A DNA stretch of 64,000 nucleotides, from NCBI RefSeq assembly GCF_900142145.1, contig NZ_FQZV01000021.1, forward strand, positions 1 through 64,000, read 5' to 3'. Below, piece by piece: positions 54,268 through 61,845 of the stretch (its first letter is position 1; every line of letters begins with the position of its first letter). The notes below the pieces were generated by a model, which was not told the DNA's origin, searched no databases, and saw only the letters and a list, made by a program, of their open reading frames with translations. The translations under genes and the position numbers were made by a program. Source of the stretch: Geosporobacter subterraneus DSM 17957 (GTDB taxonomy: Bacteria > Bacillota > Clostridia > Peptostreptococcales > Thermotaleaceae).

Positions 54268-55328
54268 GCTGTGAAAACATCTGCGAAATATCTGCAGATC
54301 ATTGGAAATGTGAATGCGGAGGACTTTTTGACGTAGTCTATGATAACTTGACTTTTCAAATTGACACAGATAATCCATCCCTTTGGAGATATAAAGCCAT
54401 GCTGCCCATCGAACATATGGAAAACATCGTTGATTTCCAGGAGGGTATGACACCGTTGATACAAAGAGAATTAGCCGGTAAATCTATATATATTAAGCTC
54501 GATTTTATGTTTCCTACCGGCTCCTTTAAGGATCGGGGTGCAGCTGTGCTGGTAAGCAAAATGAAGGAAATGGGTATTAAAGACGTAGTAGAAGATTCTT
54601 CAGGGAATGCGGGAGCTTCTATAGCAGGATACTGTGCAGCAGCCCAAATCAAATGCAGCATCTATTTGCCTGCTGCAACTTCTGAGAACAAGATTAAGCA
54701 AATAGCTGCCTACGGAGCAGAGATCGTAAAGATCGAAGGCAGTAGGGATAAAACGGCAGAAGCTGTTTTGTCCGCCGCTGAGCATACCTATTATGCAAGT
54801 CACAGCTATAATCCTCTGTTTTTTGAGGGAACAAAAACATTAGCCTTTGAGATTTGGGAACAGTTGGGCCAAAAAGCTCCTGATGCGGTCATTGTGCCCT
54901 GTGGCAATGGTACTATGCTGCTAGGTGTATACTATGGCTTTAAGCAATTGGTCGATTTAGGACAGAGTAGAAAAATGCCTAAAATCTATGCAGTACAATC
55001 TGCCAACTGTGCACCCCTATACCATGCACACCATAATATGGAGGCAGGTGTTATTTTGCCCACCATCGCCGAGGGAATCAGCGTAGGCACACCTATTCGT
55101 AGAGAGCAAATTTTAAAAGCCGTTCAAGAGACTGCAGGGGATTTCATCGTGGTATCCGATGAGGCAGTAAAAGAGGGGCTTCAAACATTATATCAAATGG
55201 GAATCTATACAGAGCCTACCTCAGCCACTGTAATAGCAGGCTACCGGCAATTGATGGAACAACGGGTCTTTAGTAGGGAGGATATTTGTGTACTGCCACT
55301 CACGGGTAGCGGCCTAAAGAAGGGGTAA
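54246..55328 (+). CDS. thrC: Threonine synthase-like PLP enzyme
   Basis: The 360 residues have a short N-terminal zinc ribbon (Cys6, Cys9, Cys22, Cys24) and a PLP fold of type II. The PLP lysine is Lys95 in TGSFKDRGA, with DSSGNAGASIAGY binding phosphate. The ribbon form is the one typical of thermophile and clostridial threonine synthases, making Thr from O-phosphohomoserine; a related PLP lyase is possible as no thrB or hom is nearby. GTG start after GAAGGA, overlapping a leader ORF. A GNAT gene follows by 28 bp. Confidence 0.85.
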   Translation: MAKYKCISCENICEISADHWKCECGGLFDVVYDNLTFQIDTDNPSLWRYKAMLPIEHMENIVDFQEGMTPLIQRELAGKSIYIKLDFMFPTGSFKDRGAAVLVSKMKEMGIKDVVEDSSGNAGASIAGYCAAAQIKCSIYLPAATSENKIKQIAAYGAEIVKIEGSRDKTAEAVLSAAEHTYYASHSYNPLFFEGTKTLAFEIWEQLGQKAPDAVIVPCGNGTMLLGVYYGFKQLVDLGQSRKMPKIYAVQSANCAPLYHAHHNMEAGVILPTIAEGISVGTPIRREQILKAVQETAGDFIVVSDEAVKEGLQTLYQMGIYTEPTSATVIAGYRQLMEQRVFSREDICVLPLTGSGLKKG

Positions 55329-55355
55329 TGTAAAAAGAATAAGGGGGTAAATCAT

Positions 55356-55904
55356 ATGCCGAAGGTTTATGGTAAAAGGATTGTTTTAAGGGAATATCGA
55401 AGGGATGATTTTGTACACATAAGGCAGTGGGTAAATAATGCCAACATAACCGATATGCTTTCAGATATATTTTTATTTCCCCATACGGATAAAAACGTAG
55501 AGGGATTTTTAGATATGATGCTCACGCCTGGCAATAAAGAAATATGTGGTTTTGTGATTGCAGATAAAGATACGGAGGCGTATATCGGACAAATCGATTT
55601 GTTCCAAATAGATTGGAAAAACCGAAAGGCTGTAATGGGAATCATCATTGCAAAAGAAGAAAATCATAGCAAAGGCTATGGAAAAGAAGCCATTGGATTA
55701 TTGTTAGAATACGCCTTTAACCGTTTAGGACTGAATAAGATTGAACTAACTGTGCGGGCTTATAATGAGAGAGGCATCCGATGTTATGAACAGTGTGGCT
55801 TCAAGGTAGAAGGTGTCCTGCGGGAGGATTTTTTTATCCATGGTAAATATACAGATACAATAAAAATGGCCATACTTCAAAGCGAATGGTTTCATAAGGA
55901 GTAA
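55356..55904 (+). CDS. GNAT acetyltransferase (RimJ/RimL type)
   Basis: The 182 residues fit the GNAT_3 family. RIVLREYRRDDF at the N-terminus, then the acetyl-CoA motif A (GKGYGKEAIGLLLEYAF) near 106-124 and GVLREDFFIHGKY near the end. It would N-acetylate protein termini or small amines. AAGGGGGT precedes the ATG. Likely co-transcribed with thrC. Confidence 0.92.
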   Translation: MPKVYGKRIVLREYRRDDFVHIRQWVNNANITDMLSDIFLFPHTDKNVEGFLDMMLTPGNKEICGFVIADKDTEAYIGQIDLFQIDWKNRKAVMGIIIAKEENHSKGYGKEAIGLLLEYAFNRLGLNKIELTVRAYNERGIRCYEQCGFKVEGVLREDFFIHGKYTDTIKMAILQSEWFHKE

Positions 55905-55927
55905 AAGAGCAATTGAAAAAAATACCG

Positions 55928-55953
55928 TTTGTAAATTATACACAATTTACAAA
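55928..55953. promoter_or_regulatory. Inverted repeat upstream of prsW
   Basis: TTTGTAAATT at 55928-55937 and AATTTACAAA at 55944-55953 form a perfect 10-bp repeat with a 6-bp spacer. It is 40 bp upstream of the prsW start. Operator or hairpin. Confidence 0.5.
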
Positions 55954-55992
55954 TACTAGATATACTGCTTTCAATGAAAGGATGTAGAGTAA

Positions 55993-56715
55993 ATGACAAG
56001 ATTGTTTATGATTGCCATTGCCCCAGGAATTGCTCTAGCTTTGGCCATATATTTGACAGATCGTTATGACCGGGAGCCTATTCATCTTTTACTAAAGGTA
56101 TTTGTATTTGGGTGCCTATCGGTAATTCCTACAGCTATTGTAGAGAGATTCCTAATCTCTTTTAATATTTTTGGAGGTGTATTGGGAGCAGCTTACACTG
56201 CATTTATCGTAGCAGGCTTTACTGAAGAATATTTTAAAAGAGCTGTGGTACTGCATAATGCTTATTATCACCGTGCATTTAACGAGAAATTAGATGGGAT
56301 TGTATACGCCGTTTTTTCTGCACTGGGCTTTGCCACTATCGAGAATATCATGTATGTAGTTTTTAGATTTTCTGCTAACCCACAAGTAGGCTTGTTCAGA
56401 GGCATATTGTCAGTACCGGCTCATATGCTGTTTGGTGTGACAATGGGTTATTATTTGTCGTTATCCCGATTTGTTCGGAATGAAGAGTTTCGGTCAGTCT
56501 ATTTGCGTAGATCCTTAATCATGCCTATTCTGCTTCACGGAATCTTTAACTTTATATTGATGGCACAGATTCCAATACTGATGGTCTTGTTTATACCCTT
56601 TGTGATTTACCTCTGGTTGATAAATCTGAGAAAACTGGATGAATATGCAGAAGAATCAAAGAGGACTTATGAAACCATGAATCTGCCTTTATATGATGAC
56701 TTTGACTACAAGTAA
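55993..56715 (+). CDS. prsW: PrsW-family intramembrane protease
   Basis: The 240-residue protein has about seven helices. The metal motif EEYFKR (in GFTEEYFKRAVV, about 77) corresponds to the EExxK motif. The later conserved segments FATIENIMYV and RGILSVPAHMLFGVTMGYY supply further ligands, and LHGIFNF gives another His. In Bacillus PrsW cleaves the anti-sigma factor RsiW. No sigma gene lies here, so its target is not known. A terminator follows. Confidence 0.9.
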   Translation: MTRLFMIAIAPGIALALAIYLTDRYDREPIHLLLKVFVFGCLSVIPTAIVERFLISFNIFGGVLGAAYTAFIVAGFTEEYFKRAVVLHNAYYHRAFNEKLDGIVYAVFSALGFATIENIMYVVFRFSANPQVGLFRGILSVPAHMLFGVTMGYYLSLSRFVRNEEFRSVYLRRSLIMPILLHGIFNFILMAQIPILMVLFIPFVIYLWLINLRKLDEYAEESKRTYETMNLPLYDDFDYK

Positions 56716-56742
56716 CAGCCTTTATACAAAAGGCTGTTTTTT
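56714..56742 (+). terminator. Terminator of prsW
   Basis: The 10-bp stem AACAGCCTTT with AAAGGCTGTT has the loop ATAC, then a T-run. Confidence 0.93.
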
Positions 56743-56840
56743 CTTGCTTAAAAGCTTTAATTTAAGGAATAGAGTTTCCAATTTCCAAAAACTGAATACT
56801 ATGGTAGTGCAAGAAAATAATATTAAAGGGGGAAGCACAA

Positions 56841-57047
56841 TTGAAACGCTATGATCCTATGTTTGAAGATGCGGCTCTAAATGAAGAAATAGAAAAGCTT
56901 AGAGTCATTCTTGCTAGAGCCTATGTGCCTTATCAATGCTATTTCGTCAAATATCCGCTGCCGGTAGCCTTGGAGGTAGGAACGCTGTTCCCAGAGCTGG
57001 TAAAACCATGGCCGCCTTTTTATTATGATCCTGTAGTCGGAAGTTAG
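56841..57047 (+). CDS. cotJA: Spore coat associated protein CotJA
   Basis: This 68-residue protein has the CotJA signature: LARAYVPYQCYFVKYPLPVALEVGTLFPEL and PPFYYDP. It is the first gene of cotJABC; CotJA needs CotJC for its place in the coat. TTG start after AAGGGGGAA. Probably transcribed in the mother cell. Confidence 0.93.
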   Translation: MKRYDPMFEDAALNEEIEKLRVILARAYVPYQCYFVKYPLPVALEVGTLFPELVKPWPPFYYDPVVGS

Positions 57048-57070
57048 CTGTAATATAAGGGGGAAAATTT

Positions 57071-57328
57071 ATGGAAAAAGAAAGAGTAGAAATGCTCAGA
57101 AGAATACAGGAAGTAGAGTTTGCCTGTATTGACTTGAATTTGTACTTGGATACTCATCCCACAGACCAAAGAGCGTTAATGGAGTTTAACAGCTATAGCC
57201 AACAATTGATGATGATGAAAAGACAATTTGAGAGCGTATATGGTCCGATGACCAATTTTGGTTTTTCTCAGAGTCAGTATCCGTGGGCTTGGCTGGAAGA
57301 TCCGTGGCCATGGGAAATTGAGTACTAA
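57071..57328 (+). CDS. cotJB: Spore coat protein CotJB
   Basis: The 85 residues are helical with the typical ACIDLNLYLDTHPTDQRAL...Y segment and a short Trp/Pro-rich end (PWAWLEDPWPW). It accompanies CotJA and CotJC in the same operon, 23 bp after cotJA. A GGGGGAA site precedes the ATG. Confidence 0.93.
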   Translation: MEKERVEMLRRIQEVEFACIDLNLYLDTHPTDQRALMEFNSYSQQLMMMKRQFESVYGPMTNFGFSQSQYPWAWLEDPWPWEIEY

Positions 57329-57342
57329 AGGGGGGAATATGT

Positions 57343-57915
57343 ATGTGGATCTATGAAAAAAAGCTTGAATATCCTGTGAAGGTATCCTGTCCTGATCCAA
57401 GAATGGCAAAATATATCATGACACAGCTAGGCGGGCCCGACGGGGAATTATCCGCTGCTATTAGATATTTGAATCAAAGATTTACAATGCCCACAAATAT
57501 GGCGAAGGCCTTACTAACTGATATCGGCACAGAAGAGATGGCTCATGTAGAAATGATCCAGACAATGATCTATATGCTGATGAAAAATACAACAGTAGAA
57601 GAAATCAAAGAGGCTGGTCTCGGCGGATACTATGCGATCCGGGACAAAGCCATCTATCCTGCTGATTCTGTAGGGAATCCATGGACAGCAGCCTATATTC
57701 AATCCATAGGGGATGTAATCGCAGATTTACATGAGGATTTGGCCGCAGAGCAGAAAGCAAGAGCGGTATATGAGCACTTATTGAGCCTAACCGATGACCC
57801 GCTGCTCAAGGATGGACTTCGTTTCTTGAGAGAGCGTGAAGTTGTGCATTTCCAAAGATTTGGCGAAGCACTGCGCAATGTAGAGGAGTATAGTATAAGG
57901 AAAAAACATTTCTAA
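57343..57915 (+). CDS. cotJC: Manganese catalase-like spore coat protein CotJC
   Basis: The 190-residue ferritin-like four-helix bundle belongs to the manganese catalase family. Ligands are visible in GGPDGELSAAIRYLNQ, TEEMAHVEM and later REREVVHFQRF. It is shorter than typical free catalases, as usual for CotJC. It may remove peroxide at the spore surface. It follows cotJB by 14 bp and is closed by a strong terminator. Confidence 0.95.
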   Translation: MWIYEKKLEYPVKVSCPDPRMAKYIMTQLGGPDGELSAAIRYLNQRFTMPTNMAKALLTDIGTEEMAHVEMIQTMIYMLMKNTTVEEIKEAGLGGYYAIRDKAIYPADSVGNPWTAAYIQSIGDVIADLHEDLAAEQKARAVYEHLLSLTDDPLLKDGLRFLREREVVHFQRFGEALRNVEEYSIRKKHF

Positions 57916-57916
57916 G

Positions 57917-57939
57917 AGCCGGGAAATCCCGGCTTTTTA
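57917..57939 (+). terminator. Terminator of cotJABC
   Basis: The 8-bp stem AGCCGGGA with TCCCGGCT is followed by TTTTT. Confidence 0.95.
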
Positions 57940-58160
57940 TCTGCACTTTATTTGATAAGCAATGAAGTATATCCTATGCAATCCCTGTTATTCTCTTCAT
58001 AGTAGAGAATAAATCCTTTTTCCAGTAGATAAGCACGTACTCTTTATGAATTACTTCTATATTAACTTTTTGGGATTCTATAAGTTTTATACACACTAGC
58101 TGCAGATGGGAATATAATAAATCAGGACGAGAAAGAAGCAATGCAAGGAGGTGGAATACT

Positions 58161-58424
58161 ATGTATAATCCAATAGAAGGTTGCCAATTTAGCCACATTC
58201 ATGAGTATAGAGGCACTACTACCGTAGATGATCAGCATACCCATAACTATTATGGATATACTGGTGGAGCAATTCCATCAGCTGGTAGTCATGTACATTA
58301 TTATCAAGGAAGGACTACTGTGGATGATCGACACAGCCATGAGTACGGGGGATACACCGGTCCGTTTTACATATACTCAAGTAAATTGGTGATATTTGTT
58401 TCTTATAGAAGAAAGAAATCCTAG
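58161..58424 (+). CDS. YmaF-family His-rich repeat protein, C-terminus atypical
   Basis: This 87-residue protein is made of HxH..Y.G.T repeats (FSHIHEYRGTT, HTHNYYGYTG, HVHYYQGRTT, HSHEYGGYTG), the pattern of YmaF. After residue 67 the repeat stops and a short hydrophobic-basic tail begins (FYIYSSKLVIFVSYRRKKS). The usual family continues with more repeats, so the end is perhaps truncated by a frameshift or rearrangement. AAGGAGGTGG precedes the ATG. Histidine clusters suggest metal binding. It lies close to the coat operon. Confidence 0.8.
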   Translation: MYNPIEGCQFSHIHEYRGTTTVDDQHTHNYYGYTGGAIPSAGSHVHYYQGRTTVDDRHSHEYGGYTGPFYIYSSKLVIFVSYRRKKS

Positions 58425-58443
58425 AGGATTCTAGGATTCTTTT
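58417..58443 (+). terminator. Terminator overlapping the YmaF stop codon
   Basis: The 9-bp stem AATCCTAGA with TCTAGGATT contains the TAG stop and is followed by CTTTT. Confidence 0.85.
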
Positions 58444-58777
58444 GTCAAACTGATTAAAAATTTGCCATAAGAAGAATTTTGAGTTGTTTTGTAATATTCT
58501 ATCGAAAAATGCAAAATCCTCCTGAAGTCCTAATAATTTTTAGTGCTTTTTAGTTTATATTTACTGCATATCAGGTATTAGTGATAATTATAGTAAGTAT
58601 TTCAATAAGAAAAATTTACAGATTTCAGCAGTATTTTACAAATCAGGAAGGAGTTTATGAATTTTTATAGAATAGTACAAAAATCCCAATTTAAATAATG
58701 CTACAGAACTAGTAGCCAGTGGACAGACTAGATCTGTTGATATTCAATTTTAAAGTAGGATAACGCAAAACTTTATA
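58425..58777. other. Gene-free region before the second riboswitch
   Basis: No complete gene is seen. A GGAAGGAG site with a short frame (MNFYRIVQKSQFK) at about 58657 and a following piece reading NATELVASGQT in another frame (about 58698) may be scraps of a decayed gene. The riboswitch promoter should also lie here. Confidence 0.4.
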
Positions 58778-58866
58778 GCTACTGATAAAGGCAAACCTAC
58801 TGAAAGGTAGGGACGCAAAGCCATGGGTCTAAGGGGCAAGGGTTCTATGACTGCCAGGTTGCCAGC
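58778..58866 (+). promoter_or_regulatory. Cyclic di-GMP-I (GEMM-I) riboswitch
   Basis: GGCAAAC, a CCTAC/GTAGG stem with a TGAAA-type loop, GACGCAAAGCC, ATGGGTCTAAG and the closing TGCCAGGTTGCCAG follow the order of the GEMM-I aptamer. A terminator (58944-58975) lies between the aptamer and the broken HD-GYP gene. Confidence 0.93.
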
Positions 58867-58943
58867 AAATATTGGTCAATAGTATATGGATTCATTAACA
58901 TTTAGCATTATAGATTTACATATACGGATACATTATATTCAGG

Positions 58944-58975
58944 CACCTGTGGAGACATAGGTGTTTTTATTTTTA
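58944..58975 (+). terminator. Riboswitch-associated terminator
   Basis: CACCTGTG pairs with CATAGGTG (one mismatch), followed by TTTTTATTTTT. It is about 80 nt after the aptamer and could be its expression platform. Confidence 0.75.
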
Positions 58976-59040
58976 ATATAAATTTAAAAAGAGAGGTGAA
59001 ACACGTAGTATAGAATTTACTGCGAAAATCAATAAGATTA

Positions 59041-59333
59041 GCTAAGCTGGATAACTATTTAAAAGGGATCCATCTTTTACCGGAGTTGAACTGGGAACCA
59101 GTCAGTTTGCAGGTAGGAAGAAATGTCAAAGGAACTGATATAGTGCAGCATTCACTGAATGTATGCTTATTATCCATTATGACAGGCATTAATTATGGAT
59201 TGAGGTTATAGAAAGAATTAATTTATTGAAGAAATATAATTATGTTAGACACAAAGTAAACGGGATCGTTAGAATGGGGGGATCCTATATACTTGACCTA
59301 ATTAGCTTTCAGGAGCATGTTCCTGAGGAATAA
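59041..59333 (+). pseudogene. Degenerate HD-GYP cyclic di-GMP phosphodiesterase
   Basis: One frame (59041-59211) reads LDNYLKGIHLLPELNW..., then GTDIVQHSLNVCLLSIMTGINYGL, which matches the start of HD-GYP domains where a His begins the helix (TYRHSLNVC..S...G). It meets a stop. Another frame (59226-59333) reads LKKYNYVRHKVNGIVRM...ISFQEHVPEE and could be a later HD-GYP piece. The HD and GYP catalytic motifs are missing. The riboswitch upstream fits an enzyme that once turned over c-di-GMP. Confidence 0.62.
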
Positions 59334-59353
59334 TAGGTATGGGGGAAGAGAAT

Positions 59354-59563
59354 ATGCTCAAGGAAAGAGATAACATAATACCTGATTTTAGAAAGCATGC
59401 TATGACTTTAAGTGAAAAAATGATTTGTATTTATGACTTAGCAGATGATATGGTTGACAATATATCGGGTGTGCTCATAGTCGGGGTGCTCTTATTGTTG
59501 ATTTACTATTTGGTTCATATACCTAGTTTAGCGCTGCTGGTTTCTGATTATGTAAAGAATTAA
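59354..59563 (+). CDS. Small single-helix membrane protein
   Basis: The 69-residue protein has a soluble charged N-terminus and one membrane helix (about 43-62, SGVLIVGVLLLLIYYLVH). The ATG at 59354 follows GGGGGA; the upstream ATG at 59339 has no site. No family recognised. It follows the broken HD-GYP gene directly. Confidence 0.55.
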   Translation: MLKERDNIIPDFRKHAMTLSEKMICIYDLADDMVDNISGVLIVGVLLLLIYYLVHIPSLALLVSDYVKN

Positions 59564-59605
59564 GGAATAGGTCTAATAAGCAATGATTGGAAGGGGAATT
59601 TTGTT

Positions 59606-59899
59606 TTGTGTTATAAAAGCAACATATTTAGCAGCCTAGAAGGGAAATCTTGTATATGCCGCTTGAAAGTAAAGGAGCATGAAGAGATTATTTGCTGTGA
59701 TGCTAAAATAAGAATACATTCCAATAAAATGATTTTGAAATTAGAGCATGAACTACAAGCACAGTACGGAATAATCAATATGGATGATATTGAAATGATT
59801 GATTATAGCTATGATAATGGCATTAATATTAATTTTATGTTTAAAGGTAACACCCATGCTGAATCGATAAATATTATTATAGAAGAATATCTTCTTTAA
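59606..59899 (+). CDS. Hypothetical protein
   Basis: The 97 residues have no family that I recognise. The N-terminal third holds four cysteines (CYKS, CICR, CCDA), and the rest reads like a beta-rich domain (MILKLEHELQAQYGIINMDDIEMIDY). TTG start after AAGGGG. AT-rich compared with its neighbours. It could be part of a horizontally gained or decaying cluster; this is a guess. Confidence 0.45.
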   Translation: MCYKSNIFSSLEGKSCICRLKVKEHEEIICCDAKIRIHSNKMILKLEHELQAQYGIINMDDIEMIDYSYDNGININFMFKGNTHAESINIIIEEYLL

Positions 59900-60030
59900 A
59901 AATAATGGCGCCACATTATTTGCTTATCCTTCTATTAGTGTTTTGGAGGAAAGAATGTGGAAGTAGAGAAATAGATATTTATGCTGGAAAGTATATTTTC
60001 GTAGTACTAAAAACAAAGGCAGGGAATGTT

Positions 60031-60414
60031 ATGCAACCTAAAATTAGTTTAGTCACAATCTGGACCGATGAAATTGAAAGGATGAAAGAATTCTATAATG
60101 AAGTTCTGGGATTTAAAATTAAAAATGATCTTGGAAACTATGTAGAGTTTGAAAACGACGGAGTTCGATTTGCTATCTGTATGCGGGAAGTTATGTATGA
60201 GTACTCTGAAGAATTTAGAAAGCAAGCAGTAGGACAAGCCTTTGAACTGGCTTTTCCCTGTGGATCTCCCGGTGATGTGGATGAATCCTATTTTCAGCTA
60301 ATTGCAAGGGGGGCTGCTCCGATACAAGCGCCCAAGGATATGCCATGGAATCAAAGAACCGCCTTTTTTGCAGATCCGGATGGGAATATACATGAAATTT
60401 TTGCAAACCTTTAA
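60031..60414 (+). CDS. VOC-superfamily (glyoxalase-like) protein
   Basis: This 127-residue protein has the paired beta-alpha-beta-beta-beta units of the VOC fold: ISLVTIWTDEIERMKEFYNEVLGFKI, VEFENDGVRFAI, then AFFADPDGNIHEIF. Candidate metal residue Glu at the C-terminal part (HEIF). Substrate unknown. The start ATG at 60031 follows AGGGA; the frame is open to 59905 but without family resemblance. Confidence 0.85.
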   Translation: MQPKISLVTIWTDEIERMKEFYNEVLGFKIKNDLGNYVEFENDGVRFAICMREVMYEYSEEFRKQAVGQAFELAFPCGSPGDVDESYFQLIARGAAPIQAPKDMPWNQRTAFFADPDGNIHEIFANL

Positions 60415-60500
60415 CAGACGGAAAAAGCTTTTTAAAGAATATTGAATAATGAGACAATTTCATGGTACATATATAATATAACAATAAAGGGGGCGATGGT

Positions 60501-60926
60501 ATGATAGAAATTCCTAGCATTGAAATTGGTACGTCTATAACGATCCAAAAAAAGATTGTAGAGGAAGACACAGCCCTTAATTACGGTAGCGGAAAACTTG
60601 AAACCCTATTGGCAACGCCTTCCCTTGTGGCACTGATGATTGAAGCAGCTGTCAACATAGTAGATCACAAGCTGCCAGAGGGAATGATTACTGTCGGTAG
60701 GGCCATGGAAATTGTACATGAGAAACCAACAGGGATTGGGGCTACAGTAAGTGTGAAAGTTGAAGTGAAGGGTTTCGACGGTGTTAAGATTTTGTTTGAA
60801 ATGACTGCCTACGATGAAATTGGTGTAATCGGCAGAGGTTCCCACGAAAGAATTATTGTTAATAAAGACGCCTTATTGGAACGAGCATCATTAAGAGCAG
60901 AAAAATTAAAGAATATGGACTTTTGA
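60501..60926 (+). CDS. FlK-like hotdog thioesterase
   Basis: The 141-residue hotdog-fold protein is like fluoroacetyl-CoA thioesterase FlK. LLATPSLVALMIEAAVNIV holds the active-site Thr/Glu, followed by the His-bearing HEKPTGIGATVSV strand and GRGSHERIIV. In non-producers the true substrate is likely another short acyl-CoA. ATG follows AAAGGGGG. A strong terminator closes it. Confidence 0.9.
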   Translation: MIEIPSIEIGTSITIQKKIVEEDTALNYGSGKLETLLATPSLVALMIEAAVNIVDHKLPEGMITVGRAMEIVHEKPTGIGATVSVKVEVKGFDGVKILFEMTAYDEIGVIGRGSHERIIVNKDALLERASLRAEKLKNMDF

Positions 60927-60927
60927 T

Positions 60928-60962
60928 AAAGTGACTTCGTTAATGAAGTCACTTTATATTTT
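60928..60962 (+). terminator. Terminator of the thioesterase gene
   Basis: The 11-bp stem AAAGTGACTTC with GAAGTCACTTT is followed by ATATTTT. Confidence 0.9.
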
Positions 60963-61076
60963 GCACTAGCAGTTCATTCTGGCTGAAATATTCTGCAAAT
61001 CCATTGAAAGACATGGATGATTATGATAATCTATAATTCAAGTGAAAAGAATCGAAATTTAGATTGGAGATGTATC

Positions 61077-61730
61077 ATGATTAAAGATATTGAAGCAGTG
61101 ATTTTTGATCTGGACGGAACCTTAGTGGATTCCATGTGGATCTGGAAGCAGATTGATATTGACTACCTGGAAAAAAGGGGCATTGAACTGCCGGAGGATT
61201 TGCAAAAGACCATTGAAGGTATGAGTTTCACTGAAACAGCTCAATATTTTAAGGACCGATTTCAGCTCACTGAAGATCTTGACGAGATCAAAAAAGAGTG
61301 GATGGGAATGGCAGAGGATTTTTATGCAAATCAGATTCCGCTAAAAGAAGGTGTATGGACCTTTCTTTCAACGCTTCGCCGTATGAACATTAAAATGGGC
61401 ATTGGTACGAGCAACGCCAAGGATTTGGCCCAAAGAGTCATCGAGAAGCATAATATATTGCCGTTTTTTCATTCTATAAGGACTTCCTGTGAGGTTGAAA
61501 AAGGTAAACCTCATCCGGATATTTTCCTAAAGGTTGCAGAAGATCTAAATGCAAAACCGGAAGCTTGTTTGGTTTTTGAGGATACCTATGCGGGTGTATT
61601 GGCAGCGAAAAGGGCGGGGATGAAGGTTATTGCTATTGCCGATGCTTCTTCATTAGAGTACAAAGAAGAAATTTGTTCTCTTGCAGATCGATATATTGAA
61701 AGTTTTGAAGAGGTTGCACAGGTCGGGTAG
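61077..61730 (+). CDS. HAD phosphatase, beta-phosphoglucomutase-like
   Basis: About 217 residues, subfamily IA. Motif I is FDLDGTLVDS, the cap domain covers about 15-85, motif II is GIGTSNA, the Lys motif is in VEKGKPHPD, and motif III/IV is VFEDTYAG. It dephosphorylates or isomerises a sugar phosphate. The start is the ATG at 61077 after GGAGATG; a frame to 61017 has no site. Confidence 0.93.
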   Translation: MIKDIEAVIFDLDGTLVDSMWIWKQIDIDYLEKRGIELPEDLQKTIEGMSFTETAQYFKDRFQLTEDLDEIKKEWMGMAEDFYANQIPLKEGVWTFLSTLRRMNIKMGIGTSNAKDLAQRVIEKHNILPFFHSIRTSCEVEKGKPHPDIFLKVAEDLNAKPEACLVFEDTYAGVLAAKRAGMKVIAIADASSLEYKEEICSLADRYIESFEEVAQVG

Positions 61731-61845
61731 CATTACTCGGCCTTAAATTATGTTTAAGCAGAACAAAACAAAATAAAGATAGTCAATTTCGCAGGATATG
61801 GAGATAATAGTATTATGAAAGCAGCTTCAAAAACGGGGTGATGGT

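Noticed and set aside
58657-58751. Short frames (MNFYRIVQKSQFK and NATELVASGQTRSVDIQF) as small genes
   Set aside because: They are very short, in different frames, and lie in a decayed region. The second has no start codon.
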